64,000 bases of DNA from Brachybacterium sacelli (GTDB lineage: Bacteria; Actinomycetota; Actinomycetes; Actinomycetales; Dermabacteraceae), in contig NZ_JAGIOD010000001.1 in NCBI RefSeq assembly GCF_017876545.1, positions 2,046,001 through 2,110,000 on the forward strand, written 5' to 3'. The notes below the pieces were generated by a model, which was not told the DNA's origin, did no database searches, and worked only from the letters and a program-made list of their open reading frames with translations. Of the stretch, positions 51,320-59,140 are shown piece after piece. Position numbers and translations under genes: made by a program. Positions within the stretch are counted from its first letter, which is position 1. The number at the start of each line of letters is the position of its first letter.

Positions 51320-51602
51320 GGTGAGTCTTTCGAAGTGAGGTGGCGGTCGGGTTAGACCGGCACGCGTGCTCACTGACCGCGATCAACGTCGCGCAGTCGC
51401 ACCCACTCGAAGAGGAAGGCGTCGAAGTAGTGAGCTACCGGCGTACCGGCAGCTCGACCTTGGACGCTTCGGGAGAACTCACTGAACCACCATAACCGAG
51501 CCCCGGACTGACACGCACAGCGGTGTCACGCGCAGCGTCGCCAGGTACGTCTCGAACTAGGGAACCCCACCAGGACAGCTACTCGCAGGTCGTTTACGGT
51601 TC

Positions 51603-51673
51603 CCAATAGGGCCCGAGAACGCATTTTTGCGACACTTCTGTCGGGCTGGGTATACCTCAACGGAGCAGTTCCA
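51603..51673 (+). repeat. Repeat R1 copy 1: promoter-like box with internal palindrome
   Basis: Reads CCAATAGGG, then CGAGAACG, then TTGCGA-N18-TATACC, with CGACA/TGTCG arms between the two boxes, then CTCAACGGAGCAG. A close relative lies at 53752-53810, continued at 57932 after IS3-B. This copy is uninterrupted and shows what the IS3-B target looked like. Confidence 0.65.
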
Positions 51674-51687
51674 CCCGTCCACATAAG

Positions 51688-51712
51688 ACGGTGGTCTCAA
51701 CCGGTCAACGCA
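51688..51712 (+). repeat. Repeat R2 copy 1 (25 bp)
   Basis: A 25-bp sequence starting ACGGTGGTCTC and ending GGTCAACGCA, identical to 52660-52684. The two copies lie in direct orientation on either side of the HAD gene. Confidence 0.75.
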
Positions 51713-51880
51713 CCACTCACCGGATGATGCTGGCCGGAGGTGGTCGTGACGTTTTCAACGGGGCAGATCGACGGGGCCAGCTCCAGCGGAACTCCCAAGG
51801 CCGCCCGGCAGAGCAGGCCGACCCGGCGTGACCCGCGGGGAACGCCGGGTCGGCATGCTCTGCTCTGGCAACGTGGAGAC

Positions 51881-52588
51881 TCACTCGGACATGACGATCG
51901 GGAGCACGTCAACCAGCCTGGTAATACGTCGTGGGGACCTCGGCAGCCGTTCCGCACGGTCGAGGTGGAGGCCGTGGAGCCCTGCCTGCGTTGCTCCACG
52001 GAGGTCGAGGTCTTCGTTGTCGCCCACGTGGAGCACATAAGAAGGGTCTACCTCCAATGCCTCGCACACCGCCCGGTACGTGGAGGGCCTCGGCTTTGCG
52101 GCACCGAGAGCCTCACTCGTCCACACCCCGGACACGTACTCACGGATTCCGAGGTGGTGGGCTTTTCGCTGCTGCCTCGCCTCCGGCCCATTGGTCAGGA
52201 TCGCCAAACGTACGCCCTGGCGGTGCAACTCGCGCAGCACGGGTACAGCGTCATCGAAACCTATCCACTCGCGCTCGTACAGCTCCACGAATCGCGCATA
52301 GATCCGATCGCACTCTGGGTCACTGATGCTCTGAGCAGGACCGAGGCTCTCCAGTAGTCCTCGAACTCGAAGCCTCCGGTACTGGGGTCCATCGATCTCC
52401 CCTAGGCCGCGCCGTTCAGCCAGACGCTCGGCGTGGCGCTCCCACGCAGCGACGACCGTGGGGGTCGCCTCGGCACCCATCTCTTCGACGAGGCGAGCAA
52501 CCCCTAGGCGTGCGGAGCTGGCGTGATCGAACAAGGTGTCATCGAGGTCAAAAATCACGGCGCGGAACACGAGACCAGCATGTCGCAC
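51881..52588 (-). CDS. HAD-superfamily hydrolase
   Basis: A 235-residue subfamily IA phosphatase. Motif I is FDLDDTLFD with nucleophile and acid Asp residues, motif II is ILTNGPEARQ, the motif III Lys is in GAAKPRPSTY, and motif IV is VGDNEDLDLRGA. An alpha-helical cap lies between motifs I and II. Substrate unknown. Start is GTG at 52588, or GTG at 52570 giving VFRAVIFDLDDT. Flanked by the 25-bp R2 direct repeats. Confidence 0.9.
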   Translation of the reverse strand: MRHAGLVFRAVIFDLDDTLFDHASSARLGVARLVEEMGAEATPTVVAAWERHAERLAERRGLGEIDGPQYRRLRVRGLLESLGPAQSISDPECDRIYARFVELYEREWIGFDDAVPVLRELHRQGVRLAILTNGPEARQQRKAHHLGIREYVSGVWTSEALGAAKPRPSTYRAVCEALEVDPSYVLHVGDNEDLDLRGATQAGLHGLHLDRAERLPRSPRRITRLVDVLPIVMSE

Positions 52589-52659
52589 GCGCAGCCCTAC
52601 GTCCTAAGATCACGAAGGCCTGCCGACCTCGTCGCACCATGTCCACCCTGCCGCAAACT

Positions 52660-52684
52660 ACGGTGGTCTCAACCGGTCAACGCA
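52660..52684 (+). repeat. Repeat R2 copy 2 (25 bp)
   Basis: Identical to 51688-51712. The 972-bp period from copy to copy contains only the HAD gene. Confidence 0.75.
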
Positions 52685-52787
52685 GCACCCGTGTAGATTC
52701 TCGCTCGATCTGTCAGACGTGCAGCACTGTGAACAGCGGTTCGACGGCCGTGGCGAGTGCGCGGTTTCTCGCTATGTCGTCAGGTTC

Positions 52788-53501
52788 CTAGCGGGGCGGA
52801 GGAAGCGCCCGGTCCTTGGAAGCGAGAATGGTGATGGAGACCGGGACGTCCTTCTCACCCGGTTCCGTGACCCTGTCGATCCGAAGGCCAGCGTCGACGA
52901 AGGCGTTCAGAAACTCCGCGAGGGGAACTTGGCGCATGCCGCCGACTTTGTACCGTATGCCACCCTCTCCCCACCAGGGGGCAGACTCATGTCGTCGTGC
53001 CTCGCGATAGGTCGTGTGTACGACCAACTCTCCTGCGGGGAGGCTGTGTACATGTGGTCCGTTGAAGCACGGGTGCACTCCGTAGAACATAAACATCCCC
53101 GTGGGGCGCAGAACTCGTGCGGCTTCCCTGACCATGCGGCTGAAATCGTCGACGTCCGTGGACGTCCAGGCGCTCATGACCAGATCGAAGGACTCGGAGT
53201 CGAATGGGAGGTCCTGGGCGTCGCCCTGGTGTACTCGGGGGCATCGCTGACGCGCCAGGCGAAGCTGGTCCTCAGAGATGTCGACGCCGGTTGCGGTCCA
53301 GCCGAGTTCTTCGATGATGGCGAGGTTCCTGCCTGTGCCGCACCCGATGTCCAGGCACGTGCCGGATCCTCGCGGGAGGGTCTCGCGCAAGACCGCGTCT
53401 CTGTGGGGACCTTCCGCCATCTGGGCGTCATACCAGTCTGCGAGGCCGTCGTAGCGAGCTCGGCTATCTGGGATGTTCGGTGACCTCGTCGGCGAGTTCA
53501 T
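52788..53501 (-). CDS. Class I SAM-dependent methyltransferase
   Basis: A 237-residue Methyltransf_11-type enzyme. Motif I is CLDIGCGTGRNLA (residues 49-61), the motif II acidic residue is in TGVDIS, and DAQDLPFDSESFDLVMSAW and VREAARVLRPTGMFMFYG complete the core. The HPCFNGPHVH segment is distinctive. Substrate unknown, possibly a small molecule. Stands alone between R2 and R1 repeats. Confidence 0.9.
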   Translation of the reverse strand: MNSPTRSPNIPDSRARYDGLADWYDAQMAEGPHRDAVLRETLPRGSGTCLDIGCGTGRNLAIIEELGWTATGVDISEDQLRLARQRCPRVHQGDAQDLPFDSESFDLVMSAWTSTDVDDFSRMVREAARVLRPTGMFMFYGVHPCFNGPHVHSLPAGELVVHTTYREARRHESAPWWGEGGIRYKVGGMRQVPLAEFLNAFVDAGLRIDRVTEPGEKDVPVSITILASKDRALPPPR

Positions 53502-53810
53502 GCAAGAAGCCTATCGAAGTCCTCGCCTGCCAGACCGGTACAACTCTGCCCCACGCCGTCGAGAACTCGTCGTCGGCGACGATGCAGCACTGGAGGACGA
53601 ACCGTCCCGGGATTGATGCCGCCGCTGTTGGAGTCGAGGTGCATCAGCAACACCCCAAAGAAGGACGCGCCTCAGCTGACCGCACGAGGCCGCCAGCGGA
53701 CGTGTCCGGAAGATGGGTACCCCAGCGGTACAGTTGCGGCCGAGTGACGTGCGGTTGCCAATAGGGTTCGAACGTGTACTTTTGCGACACATCTGTCGCA
53801 CGGGGTATAC
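53502..53810. other. Gene-free interval ending in repeat R1 copy 2
   Basis: Nothing codes convincingly between the methyltransferase start and IS3-B. The right 60 bp are R1 copy 2. Confidence 0.45.
53752..53810 (+). repeat. Repeat R1 copy 2, left part, cut by IS3-B
   Basis: CCAATAGGG, CGAACG, then TTGCGA (53782-53787), 18 nt, TATAC (53806-53810). GCGACA and TGTCGC (53784-53789, 53794-53799) form a 6-bp-arm palindrome between the boxes. IS3-B inserted after TATAC; the right part resumes at 57932 with the duplicated TAC and CTCAATGG. Confidence 0.65.
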
Positions 53811-53819
53811 TGAATCGCC

Positions 53820-54121
53820 TGTAAGTGTTCGTGGTGGCCGGCCCGGGGCTGGCTGGCAGGGTTGGTGCTGGTAGCCCGGCGCCCGTCGTGACTCCTGAAT
53901 CGGCTGACCCCTACGGGGTGTCATTCCCGGGATCTGTCCGGCGGGGGCCGGGTGCCGGCGCCAGCCCTGGCCCACCACGATGGCTTGATCAGAAGCATGT
54001 CCACCGCCGGAATCACGATCCCGGCGGCGTGGCTCATTACAGGCCCGCCTCGTAGTGACTCTCATCCTGGGCCGACGCCGGCAACGACGTCCCGTCCCAG
54101 CGATTCGAGAGGAACATCGTC
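53820..54121 (+). ncRNA. Putative IS110 bridge RNA region, left copy
   Basis: 302-nt non-coding 5' region with two loop systems. Target loop: TGAATCG (53896-53902), then a hairpin CCCC-TAC-GGGG (53908-53918), then CCCGGG (53926-53931). These equal or pair with the two halves of the IS3-B terminal repeat. Donor loop: AGAAGCAT (53991-53998), then a hairpin built on CCAC.GCCGG / CCGGC.GTGG (about 54002-54032), then TTACAGG (54037-54043). The first equals the IS110 right end and the second is the reverse complement of its left end plus core (CCTGTAA). Confidence 0.75.
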
Positions 54122-55204
54122 ATGAACAGTCTGCCTGCCACCGTAGGGGACTTCTACCGATATGTCGTCGGAGTCGACACCCACGCCGCAACCCACTCCT
54201 ACGCGATCATCAAGGCCCCGAACGGCGGTCTCATCGATCAGAACGTCTTCCCGACCAGCCCTGCAGGGCTGCGACGCGCACGAGACTGGATCTCACGCCG
54301 AACCGAAGGCGACCTCGACGATGTGCTGATCGCCGCGGAAGGAACTGGCTCCTACGGGGCAGTTCTCAGCGACGTGCTGCAACAAGCGGGGTACCGAGTC
54401 GTCGAGGCACCGACCCCGCGTCGTGCACGAGCCCGAAGCAAGACTGACGCCCTCGACGCGATGCTCGCCGCCCGATCGAGTCTCGTCATGCCGTTGACGA
54501 AGTTGCGAGATCGTCGCGCCGGTGAGCTGCAGTCGGCGCTTCAGGTGCTCACGGGTGCCCGCGACCAGCACAACGCCGACAGATTGCGGTGCATCAACGC
54601 GCTCACCGCCCTCGTTCGGACCCACGACCTCGGCATCGGCGCCCGCCGAGCCTTGACCGGAACGCAGATCGCGACGATCGTGAGCTGGCGTCGCCGCGAG
54701 GAAACACTCGGCGCAGCAACCGCCCGCGCTGAAGCGACACGCCTCGCGAAGCGGATCACGACGCTCGAGAACGACCTCGCCGAGAACCGTGAACAGATCA
54801 CTCGCATCGTGGAGACCACGGCTCCCGAGTTGCTGGACTTGCCAGGAGTCGGCGCGGTTACCGCAGCCGTGATCTTGACGGTCTGGTCGCACCCCGGGCG
54901 AATACGCAACGAGGCCGCATTCGCCATGATCGGAGGAATCTGTCCGATCCCGGCTTCCTCGGGCAACACCACGAGGCATCGCCTCAACCGCGGTGGGGAC
55001 CGACGGCTGAACCGCGCGCTGAACACCATCGTGCTCACCAGGATGCGCACCGACCCTGCCACCCGCGCCTACATCGAACGGCGCCAAAGCGAGGGCAAGA
55101 CATCCAGAGAGATCCGACGCTGCCTCAAGCGCTACATCAGCCGCCAGATCTTCCGATCGCTCGCAGTTGCCCACCCCGCCCCGGACGCCGCCGCCGCGGC
55201 TTGA
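54122..55204 (+). CDS. IS110-family transposase/recombinase, left copy
   Basis: A 360-residue DEDD recombinase guided by a bridge RNA. The RuvC-like N-terminal domain has D19 (VVGVDTH), E73 (AAEGTGSY) and D109/D112 (KTDALDA). A coiled-coil middle follows, then the C-terminal Tnp domain with LPGVGAVTAAVIL and the candidate nucleophile Ser at 279/280 (PIPASSGNTTRH), followed by RGGDRRLNRAL. Length is slightly below typical. Identical to the right copy. The TGA stop is 16 bp from the element end. Confidence 0.95.
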   Translation: MNSLPATVGDFYRYVVGVDTHAATHSYAIIKAPNGGLIDQNVFPTSPAGLRRARDWISRRTEGDLDDVLIAAEGTGSYGAVLSDVLQQAGYRVVEAPTPRRARARSKTDALDAMLAARSSLVMPLTKLRDRRAGELQSALQVLTGARDQHNADRLRCINALTALVRTHDLGIGARRALTGTQIATIVSWRRREETLGAATARAEATRLAKRITTLENDLAENREQITRIVETTAPELLDLPGVGAVTAAVILTVWSHPGRIRNEAAFAMIGGICPIPASSGNTTRHRLNRGGDRRLNRALNTIVLTRMRTDPATRAYIERRQSEGKTSREIRRCLKRYISRQIFRSLAVAHPAPDAAAAA

Positions 55205-55230
55205 CACAACATAGAAGCATCCCGGGTTTG

Positions 55231-56163
55231 TTAGAGGCTCGCAAGTGCCGCGTCGGCGGGTGCCGGTGCGGGGTGGTTGTGATGGTAGGTGTCCTCGAGC
55301 TCGACGGGCGGGATCATGCCGATCTCGCCGTGCAGACGCCGGTGGTTGAACCAGTCGATGTACTCTGCGGTCGCGATCTCGAGGTCGTCGATGTTCTTCC
55401 AGGGCCCGCGGTTGCGGACCAGTTCGGCCTTGAACAGCGAGTTGAAGGCCTCGGCCAGGGCGTTGTCATACGAGTCGCCGGTGGAACCGACCGAGGCGAC
55501 CGCGCCGGCCTCGGCAAGTCGCTCGGTGTAGCGGATGGCGACGTATTGAACGCCCTTATCGCTGTGATGCGTGAGCCCGGTGACGGCCTGGCCTGCGTGA
55601 TCGCGGGTCCAGATGCCCATCTCCAACGCGTTCAGCGCAAGATCTGTCCGCAGCGATTTCGACAGCTGCCAGCCGACCACGCGGCGGGAGAACACGTCGA
55701 TGATGAACGCCGCATACACCCAGCCGGCGAAGGTTCGGCAGTAGGTGATGTCCGCGACCCACAACTGGTTCGGAGCGGTTGCCGTGAAGTCCCGTTCGAC
55801 CAGGTCAGGACGACAATCCGGACCGCGACCGGGGATCGTGGTGCGCGGGCCTTTGGACCGGCTGATCCCACGTAGCCCTGCGACGCGCATGAGTCGCTCG
55901 ACCGTGCAGCGCGCCACCGAGATGCCCTCCCGCCGCAACTGCGCATGGACCTTCTTTGCCCCGTAGACGCTGAAGTTCGCGGAGTGGACCCGGCCGATAT
56001 CGACCAGTAGCTCCTCGTCGCGCAGTGCTCGCTTCGAGGGCGGGCGGGCCTTGCTCGCGTAGTACGTGCTCGGCGCGATCTGCGTACCCGCTGCGGTCAG
56101 CGTCCGACAGATCGGCTCGACGCCGAACTCATGCTTGTGCTGGTCTATGTACTCCACGATCAA
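55231..56163 (-). CDS. IS3-B transposase orfB (DDE integrase domain)
   Basis: A 310-residue protein. The HTH_21 region is IGRVHSANFSVYGAKKVHAQLRREGISVARCTVERLMRVAGLRG. The rve domain has D in LWVADITYC, D in THHSDKGVQYVAIR and E in NALAEAFNSLFKAEL, all catalytic residues present. YIDWFNHRRLHGEIGMIPPVELEDTYH closes it. Although the reading frame is intact, both element ends are split by IS110, so this IS3 is probably immobile. Confidence 0.94.
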   Translation of the reverse strand: MIVEYIDQHKHEFGVEPICRTLTAAGTQIAPSTYYASKARPPSKRALRDEELLVDIGRVHSANFSVYGAKKVHAQLRREGISVARCTVERLMRVAGLRGISRSKGPRTTIPGRGPDCRPDLVERDFTATAPNQLWVADITYCRTFAGWVYAAFIIDVFSRRVVGWQLSKSLRTDLALNALEMGIWTRDHAGQAVTGLTHHSDKGVQYVAIRYTERLAEAGAVASVGSTGDSYDNALAEAFNSLFKAELVRNRGPWKNIDDLEIATAEYIDWFNHRRLHGEIGMIPPVELEDTYHHNHPAPAPADAALASL

Positions 56164-56486
56164 CGCTGTGGGCGGTCGAGCTCCGCCGCGAAAAAAGCCG
56201 AGGCCGACCTCAGGATCGAGTTCGCCCGGCGCAGCTCACGCACTTCCTTCTCCAGTTCGATCAAGCGCTGGGACTCGCTAGTCGTGGTTCCGGGACGGTA
56301 TCCCTCGTCGACCTCGGCCTGCACGACCCAGTTCCTCAGAGTCTCGGGATTGATCCCGAGCTGCTCGCCCACACGACGGAACGTGCCCGACCTCGTCGAT
56401 GGATCCCGTCGCGCCTGAACAGCCATCCTCGTGGCTCTTTCCCGAAGCTCGTCCGGGTACTTCCTCGGTGCTGCCATGTTCCTCAT
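56160..56486 (-). CDS. IS3-B transposase orfA
   Basis: A 108-residue HTH_Tnp_1 protein (KYPDELRERATRMAVQARRD, GINPETLRNWVVQAEVDEG) with a leucine-zipper region (RLIELEKEVRELRRANSILRSASAFFAAEL). It overlaps orfB by 4 nt, with a T-rich slip site near 56190 on the coding strand, as in frameshift-using IS3 elements. Confidence 0.92.
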   Translation of the reverse strand: MRNMAAPRKYPDELRERATRMAVQARRDPSTRSGTFRRVGEQLGINPETLRNWVVQAEVDEGYRPGTTTSESQRLIELEKEVRELRRANSILRSASAFFAAELDRPQR

Positions 56487-56537
56487 CCTCCCGTGGATTC
56501 AGAGCCTCCACCAGACCCGGGATGCTTCTATGTTGTG

Positions 56538-57620
56538 TCAAGCCGCGGCGGCGGCGTCCGGGGCGGGGTGGGCAACTGCGAGCGATCGGAAGATCTGGCG
56601 GCTGATGTAGCGCTTGAGGCAGCGTCGGATCTCTCTGGATGTCTTGCCCTCGCTTTGGCGCCGTTCGATGTAGGCGCGGGTGGCAGGGTCGGTGCGCATC
56701 CTGGTGAGCACGATGGTGTTCAGCGCGCGGTTCAGCCGTCGGTCCCCACCGCGGTTGAGGCGATGCCTCGTGGTGTTGCCCGAGGAAGCCGGGATCGGAC
56801 AGATTCCTCCGATCATGGCGAATGCGGCCTCGTTGCGTATTCGCCCGGGGTGCGACCAGACCGTCAAGATCACGGCTGCGGTAACCGCGCCGACTCCTGG
56901 CAAGTCCAGCAACTCGGGAGCCGTGGTCTCCACGATGCGAGTGATCTGTTCACGGTTCTCGGCGAGGTCGTTCTCGAGCGTCGTGATCCGCTTCGCGAGG
57001 CGTGTCGCTTCAGCGCGGGCGGTTGCTGCGCCGAGTGTTTCCTCGCGGCGACGCCAGCTCACGATCGTCGCGATCTGCGTTCCGGTCAAGGCTCGGCGGG
57101 CGCCGATGCCGAGGTCGTGGGTCCGAACGAGGGCGGTGAGCGCGTTGATGCACCGCAATCTGTCGGCGTTGTGCTGGTCGCGGGCACCCGTGAGCACCTG
57201 AAGCGCCGACTGCAGCTCACCGGCGCGACGATCTCGCAACTTCGTCAACGGCATGACGAGACTCGATCGGGCGGCGAGCATCGCGTCGAGGGCGTCAGTC
57301 TTGCTTCGGGCTCGTGCACGACGCGGGGTCGGTGCCTCGACGACTCGGTACCCCGCTTGTTGCAGCACGTCGCTGAGAACTGCCCCGTAGGAGCCAGTTC
57401 CTTCCGCGGCGATCAGCACATCGTCGAGGTCGCCTTCGGTTCGGCGTGAGATCCAGTCTCGTGCGCGTCGCAGCCCTGCAGGGCTGGTCGGGAAGACGTT
57501 CTGATCGATGAGACCGCCGTTCGGGGCCTTGATGATCGCGTAGGAGTGGGTTGCGGCGTGGGTGTCGACTCCGACGACATATCGGTAGAAGTCCCCTACG
57601 GTGGCAGGCAGACTGTTCAT
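56538..57620 (-). CDS. IS110-family transposase/recombinase, right copy
   Basis: 360 residues, identical in sequence to the left copy with all catalytic positions retained, indicating a recent duplication. Confidence 0.95.
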   Translation of the reverse strand: MNSLPATVGDFYRYVVGVDTHAATHSYAIIKAPNGGLIDQNVFPTSPAGLRRARDWISRRTEGDLDDVLIAAEGTGSYGAVLSDVLQQAGYRVVEAPTPRRARARSKTDALDAMLAARSSLVMPLTKLRDRRAGELQSALQVLTGARDQHNADRLRCINALTALVRTHDLGIGARRALTGTQIATIVSWRRREETLGAATARAEATRLAKRITTLENDLAENREQITRIVETTAPELLDLPGVGAVTAAVILTVWSHPGRIRNEAAFAMIGGICPIPASSGNTTRHRLNRGGDRRLNRALNTIVLTRMRTDPATRAYIERRQSEGKTSREIRRCLKRYISRQIFRSLAVAHPAPDAAAAA

Positions 57621-57922
57621 GACGATGTTCCTCTCGAATCGCTGGGACGGGACGTCGTTGCCGGCGTCGGCCCAGGATGAGAGTCACTACGAGGCGGGCC
57701 TGTAATGAGCCACGCCGCCGGGATCGTGATTCCGGCGGTGGACATGCTTCTGATCAAGCCATCGTGGTGGGCCAGGGCTGGCGCCGGCACCCGGCCCCCG
57801 CCGGACAGATCCCGGGAATGACACCCCGTAGGGGTCAGCCGATTCAGGAGTCACGACGGGCGCCGGGCTACCAGCACCAACCCTGCCAGCCAGCCCCGGG
57901 CCGGCCACCACGAACACTTACA
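57621..57922 (-). ncRNA. Putative IS110 bridge RNA region, right copy
   Basis: Mirror copy of the left one. The target guides are at 57840-57846 (TGAATCG on the minus strand) and 57811-57816 (CCCGGG). The donor guides are at 57744-57751 (AGAAGCAT) and 57699-57705 (TTACAGG). Confidence 0.72.
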
Positions 57923-58007
57923 GGCGATTCATACCTCAATGGCGCAGCAGATCCATCTAGCACTCGAGCGCCGGCGACAGACAAGGTTGGGACGGTAGAT
58001 TGCTTGG

Positions 58008-58724
58008 ATGACACACAACGGAGTAGGTCGAAACGGAGCGCCGGAGTCTCTACGGGTCGGCCACGACGATCTCGAGCCCGGGCCCCATCCGGTCGGGAGC
58101 GAGGTGACGATCCGCAGTGTGGAAGGTGTCCCCGGGCGACGCGCGGTGGGGTTCGCCGTTGCCGGGGTCGTCCTGCACGACGATGATGAAATGACGGTGG
58201 TCGCGTCGATCTCAGGCTCGGACAAAGCTGAGAGAGCTGGGGAGCGCGCGGGGCCGCGAGGTCGCAACATCATCGATTCGCTCTGGAATGGTTCCTACAC
58301 CCTCGGGGTCTGGGACGGCGAGTCCGTGGTCAGGATTCATCAACGCGGACAGTGCTGGTCGATCTGGCGGTTCCATGACGGCCATGACTGGAGTCGAGCC
58401 TGGTACGGAAATCTGGAGGCGCCATGGAGGCGAACTGAGATGGGCTACGACACCCAGGACTGGACGCTCGACGTCGTTGCTGACGGCATGCCCGGAACCG
58501 ACGACTGGGAAGTGAAGCTCAAGGATGAGGACGAGCTTGATTGGTTCGTCGACCAGGGGGTCTACACCATTGAGCAAGCCGAGAGCATTCGCGAGGTCGG
58601 GCAAACTTTGTCGGAGGCAATGAGCTCGGCCGGACTCGACGAAGAGAGGAAATGGAGCACCTGGGCTCCCCCACGCGATGCGCAACCCTCCTCACTGGCG
58701 GATGGCTGGCGACACCTGACTTAG
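58008..58724 (+). CDS. DUF402 (FomD-like) protein
   Basis: A 238-residue protein. The C-terminal two-thirds match DUF402: WSIWRFHDGHDWSRAWYGNLEAPWRRTEMGYDTQDWTLDVV and EVKLKDEDELDWFVDQGVYT, with the conserved Asp/Glu/Lys cluster that binds metal and nucleotide in FomD-type phosphatases. Substrate unknown. Its presumed promoter (R1 copy 2) lies about 75 bp upstream in the ancestral arrangement and is now separated by IS3-B. Confidence 0.85.
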   Translation: MTHNGVGRNGAPESLRVGHDDLEPGPHPVGSEVTIRSVEGVPGRRAVGFAVAGVVLHDDDEMTVVASISGSDKAERAGERAGPRGRNIIDSLWNGSYTLGVWDGESVVRIHQRGQCWSIWRFHDGHDWSRAWYGNLEAPWRRTEMGYDTQDWTLDVVADGMPGTDDWEVKLKDEDELDWFVDQGVYTIEQAESIREVGQTLSEAMSSAGLDEERKWSTWAPPRDAQPSSLADGWRHLT

Positions 58725-59140
58725 CAGCACCTCGACAGGAACATCAACTGCACAAATAGGCGTGGGCGACGAGTACGAGCACTCTCTCCTGAAGAGGCTG
58801 TTGCGAACCTTCTCGCGCGACTTGCTGGAGGACGGGCTCAGGGGATCTGGCAGTGGCTGAGGCCGCAGGCGCCTCCTGCTACCGACCGTTCATGACGCAC
58901 TCGCTCATGCGAGGTACAGGTGCCCTGTGGTGATAGCTCACTGTTCAGTGCGTGATGATTGTCAGACCTTCATCGATTGATGGCTCCTCGAGCAGCTCGG
59001 CCAGATGTTCATTGCCGGCTCGGTCCACCGGATGGGAGAATGCCGACTCCGACTCCATGCGGATCTCGGCCCGTCGGGAGGATTCGTCGATGGATGTGGT
59101 CAGGTGATGTAGGAAGACGTCAGCTCCGATGCGGCGCGCG
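58725..59140. other. 415-bp interval with a minus-strand gene remnant
   Basis: A frame on the minus strand from 59140 to the TGA at 58945 encodes about 65 residues (ending EHLAELLEEPSIDEGLTIITH). It is open into the IS256 end, so it may be the 3' part of a gene cut by IS256. No domain recognised. Nothing else is seen. Confidence 0.4.

Larger units (their letters stand above)
51320..51880. other. 560-bp intergenic region holding two dispersed repeats
   Basis: No gene recognised. It holds the upstream region of cmx (minus strand), repeat R1 copy 1 (51603-51673) and repeat R2 copy 1 (51688-51712). Frames here lack starts and domains. Confidence 0.5.
53820..55220 (+). mobile_element. IS110-family element, left copy
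   Basis: 1401 bp from TGTAAGTG to AGAAGCAT, flanked on both sides by the CC core dinucleotide (53818-53819 and 55221-55222). No terminal inverted repeats, as usual for IS110. It sits inside the left terminal repeat of IS3-B. Confidence 0.85.
56522..57922 (-). mobile_element. IS110-family element, right copy (inverted)
   Basis: An apparently identical inverted copy of the left IS110, inserted at the same position of the opposite IS3-B terminal repeat. Core CC (GG on plus) is at 56520-56521 and 57923-57924. Both copies thus have the same orientation relative to the IS3 end they occupy. Confidence 0.85.
53811..57931 (-). mobile_element. IS3-family element B carrying an IS110 copy in each terminal repeat
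   Basis: The outer ends are TGAATCG...CGATTCA with target duplication TAC at 53808-53810 and 57932-57934. Removing both IS110 copies restores terminal repeats TGAATCG-CC-CGGGT(T/C)TG, continuing to GAGGCTC, on an IS3 element of about 1315 bp. The body is 55223-56519. The uninterrupted relative of the target at 51650 (GGTATACCTCAA) confirms the empty site. Confidence 0.85.

Noticed and set aside
51688..52684. Integron gene cassette with attC sites
   Set aside because: The 25-bp repeats are not attC-like (no R'/R'' core with long imperfect palindrome) and no integron integrase is present.
53811..57931. A composite transposon bounded by inverted IS110 copies
   Set aside because: The outermost bases are the IS3 ends with a TAC target duplication, and each IS110 lies inside an IS3 terminal repeat. 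IS110 elements are passengers, not the mobilising ends.
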